A DNA stretch of 8,186 nucleotides, taken from Deltaproteobacteria bacterium (GTDB lineage Bacteria; Desulfobacterota; Desulfobacteria; Desulfobacterales; JAUVGT01). Below the pieces are notes generated by a model. The model worked only from the letters and a program-made list of their open reading frames with translations. It did not search any database and was not told the origin of the DNA. Location of the stretch: NCBI GenBank assembly GCA_030593645.1, contig JAUVGT010000224.1:1-8186 (forward strand). Direction: 5' to 3'. How positions within the stretch are numbered: the stretch's first letter is position 1; every line of letters begins with the position of its first letter. The position numbers were made by a program, and so were the translations under genes. This document shows, piece by piece, positions 1 through 6,603 of the stretch.

Positions 1-97
1 AAGGCGTGCAAATTTTGTAATCATGAAGCGTACTTATCGTACGTTGAATGATTGCGAAATGCGGCACAACGCAGAAGTTGAACTTTTTACGAGACCG
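1..97. repeat. Gene-free segment, probable dispersed-repeat fragment abutting the lon stop
   Basis: No credible gene lies here. The segment contains a short perfect inverted repeat, CGTAC (29-33) and GTACG (39-43) around a 5-nt loop, extendable to 7 pairs with one G-U. A TGCG/CGCA pair (60-63 and 70-73) lies further right. The stretch CTTTTTACGA (83-92) runs directly into the lon stop codon (98-100). Its complement resembles a motif at 2659-2679 (15 of 21 positions), so both may be edges of the same dispersed repeat family. Read in the lon direction, the CGTAC hairpin could act as a weak terminator, but no U-run follows it. Calling it a repeat is inference; only one copy is visible here. Confidence 0.4.
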
Positions 98-2470
98 TCA
101 AACTTCGATTGCCAAATCAATGACTTCATCCATTTTTTCAACAGGGATAAATTTAATTCTGCGTTTAATATTCACCGGTATTTCAGCAAGATCTTTTTTG
201 TTTTTGGCGGGTATTATTATTTTGGTAATCCCGCCTCTCAATGCACCAAGCGCTTTCTCTTTTAGCCCCCCAATCGGCAAAACTCTTCCCCTGAGAGATA
301 TTTCACCGGTCATGGCCATATCGCTTCTTACTTTTTTACCGGTTAAAATCGAAATCAAAGCCACGGCAATCGCAATTCCCGCAGATGGGCCATCCTTTGG
401 TATCGCACCGGCAGGAACATGAATATGTATATCACTACTTTGAAATGTCTTATCTTTAATCCCGAGTATATCACAGTTTGCCCGTGAATAACTCATAGCG
501 GCCCGCGCGGATTCCTGCATAATATCTCCCAGTTGACCTGTGATGATCAGATCTCCTTTACCTCCGATTACGGCTGCTTCAACATACATCACCTCACCGC
601 CGTTTTGAGTCCATGCCAATCCGGTGCTCAAGCCCACCTGGCTGTTTTCTTTGTCCATTTCAGGCTGGTATTTGGATATTCCAAGATACTTATGCAGGTT
701 GTTTCGTTTGATATTAAACTTACCTTTTTCCCCTTCAGCAATTTTCCGGGCTGTTTTTCGGCAAATCGACCCCAGTTCCCGCTCCAGGTTTCTTAAACCT
801 GATTCGGCCGTATATTCTGTAATTATTTTTTCCAGAGCACCTTCGCTGATACTCAAAAAATGAGATTTCAATCCATTTTCTTTGATCTGCCTGGGAATAA
901 GATACCTGTTGGCAATCTTTATTTTTTCTTCAGAAGAATAACCTGATAACGTAATGACTTCCATTCGATCAAGCAAAGCGGATGGTATAGTATCAGTATA
1001 GTTCGCAGTGAGGATAAACATCACTTTTGAAAGATCAAAAGGTAAATTAAAATAGTGATCACTAAATTCCGAGTTCTGTTCGGGATCAAGTGCCTCAAGC
1101 AGTGCGGATGAAGGATCTCCCCTGAAATCCGCGCCAAGTTTATCGATCTCATCCATCATGAAAACCGGGTTATTCGAACCGCATTGTTTCAATCCCTGTA
1201 GAATACGGCCCGGCAATGCGCCGATGTACGTGCGGCGATGTCCTCTGATTTCAGCTTCATCACGCATGCCTCCCAATGAAATCCGGACAAACTTCCTTTT
1301 TAACGATGAGGATATTGCCTGGCCCAGTGACGTTTTACCCACGCCCGGAGGACCCACAAAGCATAATATCGGACCCTTCATATCCGGATTTAACTTTCGA
1401 ACACTTAAATATTCAAGAATGCGGTCTTTTATTTTCTTTAAACCATAATGATCTTGATCAAGTACTTCTTTGGCCTTTTTAATGTTGATCACATCTTTTG
1501 TTGATTTACTCCAGGGCATTTCAATAAGCCAGTCGAGATAAGTCCTTATCACTGAAGATTCAGCTGAATCCGGATGCATCTGTTCAAGTCGTTTTAGCTG
1601 TTTTGAGGCTTCTTTATCCGCTAATTTTGACATTTTTGCTTTCGTTATTTTTTTCCTGTAATCCTCAATTTCACGTGTTTTTTCGTCATGCTCACCAAGT
1701 TCTTTGTAAATCGCCCTGACCTGTTCTCTTAAATAATAATCCCGCTGGGTCTTTGAGATTTCATCTTTAACCTCAGACTGAATCCTGGCCTGAACCGCTG
1801 AAAGTTCGACTTCATGTGACAGAAGGTCATTAACCCTCTTGAGACGCTCCATTGGATCGATTGTTTCGAGAACATCCTGTGATTCCTCAAGTTTCAGCTT
1901 CAAATTCGAAGCCACAAGGTCAGCCAGTTTACCCGGGTTATCCACACTATCTAAAATTGTTCCAACATCACCTGTAAGCTCACCACGCAGAGCGAGGATT
2001 TTTTCCGAATATTCACGAACATTTCGCATTAATGCTTCAGTTTCAAGATCAACATTCTCGATAGCTTCTTCTTTTATTAGCTCAATCTTAACTTTGTAAT
2101 AGTGTCTGCGGCCGATATATTTTTTTATTTTTGCCTTGGCAAGACCCTGGACAAATGCTTTTACTCTACCATCAGGAAGTTTCAGCATTTTAAGTACCCT
2201 GCTTACGGTACCTACTCTGTAAATTTCGCTCGCTTTTGGATTTTCTATTCCCGGATCTTTTTGAGTCGAAATAAACAGTATCCCATCTTTTTCAGCCGCA
2301 TCTTCAATTGCCTGTATTGATTTTTCACGGCCCACAAACAGCGGAAGGAGCATATCCGTGAAAATGACAACATCTCGAACCGGCATCAGGGGAAGCGTAT
2401 CCGGAATTTCCAGTTCCTCTTTCCCATCCTCAATAATGCTAATTATATCGTCTTTATCAGTCTCAGCCAT
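98..2470 (-). CDS. lon: ATP-dependent Lon protease (LonA, family S16)
   Basis: Cytoplasmic AAA+ serine protease that unfolds and degrades misfolded and short-lived regulatory proteins. The 790-residue product is close to the 784 of E. coli Lon. In order it shows the N-terminal substrate-binding LAN domain (about 20-220, starting near LPLMPVRDVVIF), a coiled helical linker (about 225-330), an AAA+ module with Walker A GPPGVGKT (373-380), Walker B PVFMMDEID (435-443), sensor 1 Asn490 and sensor 2 SGLRNLEREL (Arg560), and the protease domain with catalytic Ser696 in KDGPSAG and Lys739 in GLKEKAL. The Ser-Lys spacing of 43 equals that of E. coli S679/K722. An in-frame ATG lies 12 codons upstream at 2506, but this one was chosen because GGAG stands 5 nt before it, while the upstream ATG has no good ribosome site and lies about at the predicted transcript start. 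Complete and monocistronic here; probably heat-inducible (promoter entry). Confidence 0.97.
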   Translation of the reverse strand: MAETDKDDIISIIEDGKEELEIPDTLPLMPVRDVVIFTDMLLPLFVGREKSIQAIEDAAEKDGILFISTQKDPGIENPKASEIYRVGTVSRVLKMLKLPDGRVKAFVQGLAKAKIKKYIGRRHYYKVKIELIKEEAIENVDLETEALMRNVREYSEKILALRGELTGDVGTILDSVDNPGKLADLVASNLKLKLEESQDVLETIDPMERLKRVNDLLSHEVELSAVQARIQSEVKDEISKTQRDYYLREQVRAIYKELGEHDEKTREIEDYRKKITKAKMSKLADKEASKQLKRLEQMHPDSAESSVIRTYLDWLIEMPWSKSTKDVINIKKAKEVLDQDHYGLKKIKDRILEYLSVRKLNPDMKGPILCFVGPPGVGKTSLGQAISSSLKRKFVRISLGGMRDEAEIRGHRRTYIGALPGRILQGLKQCGSNNPVFMMDEIDKLGADFRGDPSSALLEALDPEQNSEFSDHYFNLPFDLSKVMFILTANYTDTIPSALLDRMEVITLSGYSSEEKIKIANRYLIPRQIKENGLKSHFLSISEGALEKIITEYTAESGLRNLERELGSICRKTARKIAEGEKGKFNIKRNNLHKYLGISKYQPEMDKENSQVGLSTGLAWTQNGGEVMYVEAAVIGGKGDLIITGQLGDIMQESARAAMSYSRANCDILGIKDKTFQSSDIHIHVPAGAIPKDGPSAGIAIAVALISILTGKKVRSDMAMTGEISLRGRVLPIGGLKEKALGALRGGITKIIIPAKNKKDLAEIPVNIKRRIKFIPVEKMDEVIDLAIEV

Positions 2471-2475
2471 AAAAT

Positions 2476-2479
2476 CTCC
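2476..2479 (-). promoter_or_regulatory. lon ribosome binding site (decides the start)
   Basis: On the minus strand GGAG is followed by a 5-nt spacer and then the ATG at 2470. The alternative upstream ATG (2506) is preceded only by AAAGACGT, a much weaker match to the anti-Shine-Dalgarno sequence. This favours the 790-residue form of Lon over an 802-residue one. Confidence 0.7.
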
Positions 2480-2513
2480 GGTTATTCTATTTGGGTTATT
2501 TTTCATACGTCTT

Positions 2514-2541
2514 TATTGTGGTTTCTAAGCCTGGTTTCAAG
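2514..2541 (-). promoter_or_regulatory. Candidate sigma-32 (RpoH)-type heat-shock promoter of lon
   Basis: Reading toward lon, the minus strand has a perfect CTTGAAA at 2541-2535, the canonical RpoH -35 box. A 13-nt spacer follows, then CCACAATA at 2521-2514, matching 6 of 8 positions of the CCCCATnTA-type -10 taken as CCCCATTA. Transcription would begin near 2507, giving a leader of about 37 nt to the ATG at 2470. lon belongs to the sigma-32 regulon in E. coli, which supports the reading. The boxes are seen in the sequence; sigma-factor use is inferred. Confidence 0.5.
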
Positions 2542-2561
2542 TTTAAGCACTTTGAAACCAC
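2518..2561. repeat. Inverted repeat with three TGGTTTC half-sites over the lon promoter
   Basis: TGGTTTCAA (2532-2540) and TTGAAACCA (2552-2560) form a perfect 9-bp inverted repeat around 11 nt. A third half-site, GTGGTTTC (2518-2525), lies on the left and is exactly complementary to GAAACCAC at 2554-2561. The outer two sites overlap or flank the putative -10, and the inner site overlaps the -35. It could be an operator for a dimeric repressor or an RNA hairpin. It is not the CIRCE (HrcA) sequence. Function is unassigned. Confidence 0.55.
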
Positions 2562-2596
2562 CTCTACCCAAAGATATGTATATTTTAGCCAACGGG

Positions 2597-2626
2597 ATAA
2601 TATAAGACACGATCTGTTTTTTACAA
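2597..2626 (-). promoter_or_regulatory. Candidate housekeeping (sigma-70 type) promoter upstream of lon
   Basis: The minus strand shows TTGTAA (2626-2621), an 18-nt spacer, and TATTAT (2602-2597). That is 4 of 6 and 5 of 6 matches to the -35 and -10 consensus. It lies about 125 nt before the lon start and would give a longer leader that reads through the TGGTTTC inverted repeat. The region is AT-rich, so a chance match is possible. Confidence 0.3.
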
Positions 2627-2686
2627 CAGCATTCTTGTTTTTATAGTATATTTGATATAGATGATTTCGTAATAAGTCCGTTTTCC

Positions 2687-2757
2687 CATCACTCCGGCAA
2701 AGGCCGGAGCCCGGAAGTGTGTGAAATTACTGGAATCCGGACTCCGCCTGAATACTG
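2687..2757. repeat. 71-bp imperfect palindromic intergenic element
   Basis: The two 27-nt arms (2687-2713 and the complement of 2757-2731) match at 17 of 27 positions around a 17-nt centre. The left arm holds its own perfect hairpin, CTCCGGC (2692-2698) and GCCGGAG (2703-2709) with loop AAAG. GC-rich palindromes of this CTCCGGC/GCCGGAG kind are common as dispersed intergenic elements in Desulfobacterota and other proteobacteria, which is the likeliest identity (from memory, not searched). It lies 33 bp before the prepilin peptidase start, so it could also affect that transcript. Confidence 0.55.
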
Positions 2758-2790
2758 AGAATCACCTCTTGGACAAAGGTTAAAATAAAG

Positions 2791-3561
2791 ATGGTCTTAC
2801 AATTTGAAATCCTGTCATTTGTTTTTGGCTTGTGTGTTGGAAGCTTTTTGAATGTCTGCATCTACAGGTTACCGGTGTCAAAATCAATCGTTTATCCCGG
2901 TTCAGCATGTCCATTATGCGGTAATATGATTCGCTTTTATGATAATATTCCAGTGGTTAGCTACATCCTGCTCAGGGGGAAATGCAGGTACTGCAGTTCC
3001 ATCATTTCACCCCGTTATGCATATATTGAATTGATGACCGGTTTTTTTTCCTATTTAATGGTACTTAAATTCGGCATCACACTTGAGGCACTGATTTATT
3101 TCACTTTTATTGTCGTTCTTATCGTCATCACTTTCATTGATATTGATCACCGTATCATCCCGGATATGATTTCCCTACCCGGAATTCCGGTTTTTTTCGC
3201 GGCTTCATTTATCCTGCCGGAAATGTCATGGATGGATTCTTTGATTGGTATTCTCACCGGAGGCGGTAGCCTCTTTCTCGTTGCATATGTTTATACTCTG
3301 ATTACCAAAATAGATGGCATGGGGGGCGGAGATATTAAACTGCTTGCAATGATTGGAGCTGTTGTCGGCCTGCAGGGTGTTATTTTTACTATTTTATTAT
3401 CTTCCGCCGTGGGAACCATTTACGGTTTGACCGTTATGCTAAAATCCCGTAAAAATATGAAGCTTGCTGTTCCGTTTGGCCCTTTCCTGTCTATTGGGGC
3501 GGCGACATATATTTTTTACGGCCCGCAATTAATATACTGGTATTACGGGATTTTAGTGTAA
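2791..3561 (+). CDS. pilD: Prepilin peptidase / N-methyltransferase (family A24, PilD/GspO type)
   Basis: Inner-membrane aspartic protease that cleaves the leader of type IV prepilins or type II secretion pseudopilins on the cytoplasmic side and N-methylates the new first residue. The 256-residue protein opens with the hydrophobic segment FEILSFVFGLCVGSFLNVCI typical of the family. The cytoplasmic loop carries the four zinc-binding cysteines as two CxxC pairs (Cys40/Cys43 and Cys65/Cys68), the mark of a bifunctional enzyme with the methyltransferase part. The proteolytic aspartates lie in FIDIDHRIIPD (Asp117/Asp119) and in the GxGD motif GMGGGDIKL (Asp181). VPFGPFLSIGA near the C-terminus is also conserved. 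Several further hydrophobic stretches fit a roughly eight-segment membrane protein. The start is the only suitable ATG, with AAGGT about 10 nt upstream, a modest ribosome site. No pilin or secretion gene is adjacent, so its substrates are encoded elsewhere. It converges on korC with 34 bp between stops. Confidence 0.94.
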   Translation: MVLQFEILSFVFGLCVGSFLNVCIYRLPVSKSIVYPGSACPLCGNMIRFYDNIPVVSYILLRGKCRYCSSIISPRYAYIELMTGFFSYLMVLKFGITLEALIYFTFIVVLIVITFIDIDHRIIPDMISLPGIPVFFAASFILPEMSWMDSLIGILTGGGSLFLVAYVYTLITKIDGMGGGDIKLLAMIGAVVGLQGVIFTILLSSAVGTIYGLTVMLKSRKNMKLAVPFGPFLSIGAATYIFYGPQLIYWYYGILV

Positions 3562-3595
3562 TGGAAATCCTCGATAATTGCTGAATCTTTCATTT

Positions 3596-4141
3596 TCAAA
3601 CGCCGGATTCATTCCCCAGCTTTATACCGAGGTTTAAAGCCTTTTTGTTCATATCCAGAAAATTATTGGGTATGCGTGTTTTTAACACTTTTAAAATTGA
3701 GTCCGGTGTGACTGTATCTATCAGGCTGATCAATGCTCCAAGCATGCAGATGTTAAACACAATCGTTTTTCCGATTTCTTCCATCACAGAATCATACATT
3801 GGAATTTCCACCTGCCTGGCGTCCACTTTTCTGCTTGTCTGCACATACCGGCGATCTGATAACAATAGACCACCCGGTCTTAATATGGGATAAAACTTAT
3901 GATATGCCTCCTGTGTCAGACAAACCAGGATATTGGGCTGGACAACTTTTGGATAATGAATATCCGATTCCGATATAATCACATCGCTCCGTGTTGCCCC
4001 TCCCCTTGCGGCAGCACCATATGATTGTGATTGAACCGCATTGAGATTTTCATGAAGTACAGCCGCTTCCGCGAGTATAATCGCCGCTGTAATGACACCC
4101 TGACCGCCTGATCCCGAAAAAACGATCCTGCATTTTTCCAT
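3596..4141 (-). CDS. korC: 2-oxoacid:ferredoxin oxidoreductase subunit gamma (KorC-like)
   Basis: Gamma subunit of the CoA-dependent oxidoreductase formed with the two genes just upstream. The 181-residue product begins with the family motif FSGSGGQGV (8-16), followed by QSQSYGAAARGGATRSDVIIS (37-57), a hallmark of KorC/VorC-type gamma subunits. Length is typical for a stand-alone gamma chain. The ribosome site AAGGGG lies 8 nt before the ATG, inside the end of korB. Only 5 nt separate the korB stop from this start, so translation is probably coupled. It is the last gene of the operon. No clear hairpin-plus-U-run terminator is visible in the 34 bp before the convergent prepilin peptidase gene. 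The substrate (2-oxoglutarate rather than a branched-chain 2-oxoacid) cannot be settled from this subunit. Confidence 0.92.
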   Translation of the reverse strand: MEKCRIVFSGSGGQGVITAAIILAEAAVLHENLNAVQSQSYGAAARGGATRSDVIISESDIHYPKVVQPNILVCLTQEAYHKFYPILRPGGLLLSDRRYVQTSRKVDARQVEIPMYDSVMEEIGKTIVFNICMLGALISLIDTVTPDSILKVLKTRIPNNFLDMNKKALNLGIKLGNESGV

Positions 4142-4146
4142 TCGTT

Positions 4147-4947
4147 TTACCCCTTCATTGCTTTCTTGATAATCTTATCATATTCAATACAGTATTCCGG
4201 GTTATTTTCCTGAACAAAGATTCCCCGTTCAATAAGATCAGGGTTTTCCTTTTTTTTCTTTGATCCGATTGGTGTTGTAATTTCACGATAACGTTTCATC
4301 ATATCCACGGCACTGCCTTCTTTATTTTTTCTTCCAAAATGAGTCGGGCACTGCGACAGGATTTCAACCACAGAAAAACCTTTGTGCGTGATCGCCTGCA
4401 TGATCAGATCGGTAATTTGTTTGGCATGGTAGGTTGTTGTTCTGGCCACAAAAGTGGCTCCTGCCGCTTTAGCCAGTTTGACCACATCAAAAGCATTGTC
4501 AATATTTAAATATGGCGCAGTTGTCGCGTTTACACCTATTCCTGAAAGTGGAGAAAACTGACCGCCTGTCATACCGTATATCCTGTTGTTCATGACGATG
4601 GCGGTAATATCAATATTGCGGCGTGCCGCGTGTATGAAATGGTTGCCGCCAATCGCAAGCGCATCACCGTCACCCATGGGGACAATACAGTTAAGATCCG
4701 GTTTACTTAATTTTACACCGGTTGCAAACGCCAGAGCCCTTCCATGGATGGTATGTAATGTATGAAAATCGAGATATCCGGATATCCGGGCGGAACAGCC
4801 AATTCCGGAAACCATGACCATATCGTTTTTATTGATTCCAAGCTGTTCAACCGCCCTGATCAATCCGCTCATCACTGTCCCATGACCGCATCCCGGACAC
4901 CATATATGCGGTAAAAATCTTTCCCTGATATAATCTTTGACTGCCAT
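4147..4947 (-). CDS. korB: 2-oxoglutarate:ferredoxin oxidoreductase subunit beta (KorB), TPP-binding
   Basis: Catalytic beta subunit that binds thiamine pyrophosphate and a [4Fe-4S] cluster. It decarboxylates the 2-oxoacid and feeds electrons to ferredoxin. In the 266-residue product the N-terminal WCPGCGHG gives Cys17 and Cys20, GIGCSAR gives Cys51 and LSQCPTHFG gives Cys200, the expected four cluster ligands. The TPP-Mg motif starts at GDGD (92-95) and ends at MNNRIYG (119-125), followed by MTGGQFSP. The ribosome site AGGGAG lies 7 nt before the ATG. The gap to the korA stop is 2 nt and to korC 5 nt, so all are read as one unit. The family also includes branched-chain and pyruvate enzymes; the short beta with a separate alpha and gamma and the overall motifs favour 2-oxoglutarate. 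The substrate is inference. Confidence 0.94.
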   Translation of the reverse strand: MAVKDYIRERFLPHIWCPGCGHGTVMSGLIRAVEQLGINKNDMVMVSGIGCSARISGYLDFHTLHTIHGRALAFATGVKLSKPDLNCIVPMGDGDALAIGGNHFIHAARRNIDITAIVMNNRIYGMTGGQFSPLSGIGVNATTAPYLNIDNAFDVVKLAKAAGATFVARTTTYHAKQITDLIMQAITHKGFSVVEILSQCPTHFGRKNKEGSAVDMMKRYREITTPIGSKKKKENPDLIERGIFVQENNPEYCIEYDKIIKKAMKG

Positions 4948-4949
4948 GT

Positions 4950-6098
4950 TTAAACTCCCTTTCCCTGAATCAGGCGCAGAATATTCATAATATCAAGCGG
5001 GGTAATAAAAACTCCGTCAATACGGTTTGCCAGAAAAACCCTGTCCGGCCTGTCCACAGATAGTTTCACTTCATGAAGTATTTGGCCCATATTCTGCTCC
5101 ACAACCATCACATATTTTGAATCGGCACATTTTTCCCGAATAATATCACTGGGAAATGGCCATAAAGTTTGAAGTTCAATCAGACCGAGCCTCTCTCCCC
5201 TGATTCTTCGATCTTCGACAACATGCAGGGAAGATCTGGCTGATGCACCATATGAAATCAACACGCATTCGGCATCTTCCATATGATATTCCTTAAACAT
5301 GGCGATCTTATTTGCCCGGTTCTCTATTTTGTCCACAAGATGTCTCAAAAGTTCATAAGCCGCCTTGGGTTCACTTGAAGGAAAACCCCACATATCATGG
5401 ACAAGACCGGTCACATTATATCGGTGAACATCACCGAAATCAGACATGGGCAGCCTTCCATCTTCACGCGGAAGATAAGGATGGTAGTCAACACCCTGTT
5501 TTACGGATGTTCGAAGCCTTTGAACCAGTTCCAACTTTCCTTTCTCAGGTATGGTCAGCGGTTCACGCATATGTCCTGTAATTTCATCGAATAAGAGTAT
5601 CACAGGTGTGCGGTAAGTTTCAGCAAGATTAAACGCATTGACTGTGACTTCAAAAATATCCTGATGGTTTGAAGCGGTCAAAGCGATAATGGCATGATCT
5701 CCATGAGTCCCCCAGCGTGCCTGGTTCACATCACCCTGGCTTCCATGAGTCGGAATCCCGGTGGATGGCCCTCCGCGCTGAACATCCACTATGACACAGG
5801 GAATTTCCGTCATGACCGCGTAGCTCAAAGCCTCCTGCATCAGTGAAAAACCCGGCCCGCTTGTGGCGGTCATCACTTTGTGACCGGTAAGGGAGGCGCC
5901 AATGATCGCGCACAGTGAGGCAATTTCATCTTCCATCTGTATGAATTTACCGCCTTTTTCAGGCAGCCTTTTCGCAAGATGTTCGGCAATTTCTGTGGAA
6001 GGTGTAATCGGATATCCCGCAAAAAAATCCAGACCCGCGTAAAGCGCCCCCTCAACACACGCTTCATTGCCCTGAATAAACTTTGTATTTTTATTCAT
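4950..6098 (-). CDS. korA: 2-oxoglutarate:ferredoxin oxidoreductase subunit alpha (KorA)
   Basis: Alpha subunit, carrying the pyrimidine-binding domain of the thiamine enzyme and a transketolase-C-like domain. The 382-residue protein shows GNEACVEGALYAGLDFFAGYPITPSTE (10-36), the acidic stretch QMEDEIAS (54-61) that includes the glutamate expected to activate TPP, TATSGPGFSLMQEALSYA (77-94) and QRGGPSTGIPT (97-107). This run of motifs is characteristic of KorA. The C-terminal third (CVLISYGASARS, then LWPFPSD) matches the transketolase-C-like domain. Length is normal for a KorA without a fused gamma domain. The ribosome site AGGA stands 7-8 nt before the ATG. It is followed by korB after 2 nt and preceded by korD after 82 AT-rich nt. 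The complex may serve the TCA cycle in the oxidative or reductive direction; the sequence does not show which. Confidence 0.95.
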   Translation of the reverse strand: MNKNTKFIQGNEACVEGALYAGLDFFAGYPITPSTEIAEHLAKRLPEKGGKFIQMEDEIASLCAIIGASLTGHKVMTATSGPGFSLMQEALSYAVMTEIPCVIVDVQRGGPSTGIPTHGSQGDVNQARWGTHGDHAIIALTASNHQDIFEVTVNAFNLAETYRTPVILLFDEITGHMREPLTIPEKGKLELVQRLRTSVKQGVDYHPYLPREDGRLPMSDFGDVHRYNVTGLVHDMWGFPSSEPKAAYELLRHLVDKIENRANKIAMFKEYHMEDAECVLISYGASARSSLHVVEDRRIRGERLGLIELQTLWPFPSDIIREKCADSKYVMVVEQNMGQILHEVKLSVDRPDRVFLANRIDGVFITPLDIMNILRLIQGKGV

Positions 6099-6130
6099 AT
6101 TAATGTCCTGTATTATATTTTTTATATATA

Positions 6131-6159
6131 ATTATAGATGCTTATAGTTTACTTTTAAA
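6131..6159 (-). promoter_or_regulatory. Possible internal promoter between korD and korA
   Basis: In the 82-nt gap between korD and korA the minus strand shows TTTAAA (6159-6154), a 17-nt spacer and a perfect TATAAT (6136-6131). The gap is much longer than the others in the operon (2 and 5 nt). The extreme AT content makes chance matches likely, so this is only a candidate for extra transcription of korABC. Confidence 0.25.
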
Positions 6160-6180
6160 TGAATCACATTAATTATTATT

Positions 6181-6384
6181 CTATTCCGTTTCAATTTCTA
6201 TCGCAAGATCCGGGCATCTTAATTCACAGAGTTTACAGGCGATACACTTTTCAGGATACACGACGATCACCTTCTCTTTCCTGTCAAGTTCAATCACCTT
6301 TTTAGGACAAAACTCAACACAGATTCCGCATCCTTTACACCACTCTCTGTTGATTGCATGCTGTTTTAGTTTTTTCTTTTCCAT
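6181..6384 (-). CDS. korD: 2[4Fe-4S] ferredoxin-like subunit (KorD)
   Basis: Small iron-sulfur protein that carries electrons for the oxidoreductase encoded just downstream. The 67-residue product has two complete CxxCxxCxxxCP motifs: Cys16, Cys19, Cys22 and Cys26 in WCKGCGICVEFCP, then Cys47, Cys50, Cys53 and Cys57 in KCIACKLCELRCP. They fit two [4Fe-4S] clusters. The ATG at 6384 was chosen because GAGGGAG ends 4 nt before it. A TTG six codons upstream (6402) would give a 73-residue form, but the ribosome site would then lie inside the coding sequence. It is the first gene of korDABC, an order common for delta-subunit-containing 2-oxoglutarate or 2-oxoisovalerate enzymes. It could work as a fixed delta subunit or as a mobile ferredoxin. 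Confidence 0.92.
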   Translation of the reverse strand: MEKKKLKQHAINREWCKGCGICVEFCPKKVIELDRKEKVIVVYPEKCIACKLCELRCPDLAIEIETE

Positions 6385-6388
6385 TATA

Positions 6389-6395
6389 CTCCCTC
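6389..6395 (-). promoter_or_regulatory. korD ribosome binding site (decides the start)
   Basis: GAGGGAG on the minus strand is a strong match to the anti-Shine-Dalgarno sequence and lies 4 nt before the ATG at 6384. It sits inside the alternative frame from the TTG at 6402 and so rules in favour of the shorter 67-residue protein. Confidence 0.75.
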
Positions 6396-6420
6396 GTTTC
6401 AAAAAAAATGATCAAGACTG

Positions 6421-6447
6421 TTTATGTATAATATATCATTATGTCAA
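6421..6447 (-). promoter_or_regulatory. Candidate promoter of the korDABC operon
   Basis: The minus strand has a perfect TTGACA (6447-6442), a 15-nt spacer and CATAAA (6426-6421; 4 of 6 matches to TATAAT). The predicted start near 6414 would leave a leader of about 30 nt containing the GAGGGAG site. The spacer is shorter than the optimal 17, so the exact -10 is uncertain. Confidence 0.45.
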
Positions 6448-6603
6448 GAAAAACAGATAAAAAAATGAAATTGTTTAATAATGGGGGGAATGGTTGAAAA
6501 ATGAATGTCGAACACTTGTCAAATCACACCCGTGGCTAAAACTGATTGATCATCCAATGTAACCCAGAAATCCGGATCTTTTCAGAATATTTAAAACAAA
6601 ACA

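Noticed and set aside
48..422. A 124-codon plus-strand frame opposite the lon 3' end, and other long frames opposite lon, korC and korA.
   Set aside because: They lie antisense to strongly conserved genes with every family motif intact, so they are by-products of codon use on the real strand.
2635..2661. A plus-strand promoter for the prepilin peptidase (TTGTTT, then TATAGA).
   Set aside because: The spacer is only 15 nt and both boxes are weak; in such AT-rich DNA this is not distinguishable from chance.
3562..3595. A shared bidirectional terminator between the convergent pilD and korC genes.
   Set aside because: Only 34 bp separate the stops, and I find no GC-rich stem with a flanking T or A run. 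Any termination is not explained by a classic hairpin here.
6517..6522. A second perfect TTGACA on the minus strand upstream of korD.
   Set aside because: No acceptable -10 box occurs 15-19 nt downstream; the candidate hexamers (TTTCAA and neighbours) match poorly.
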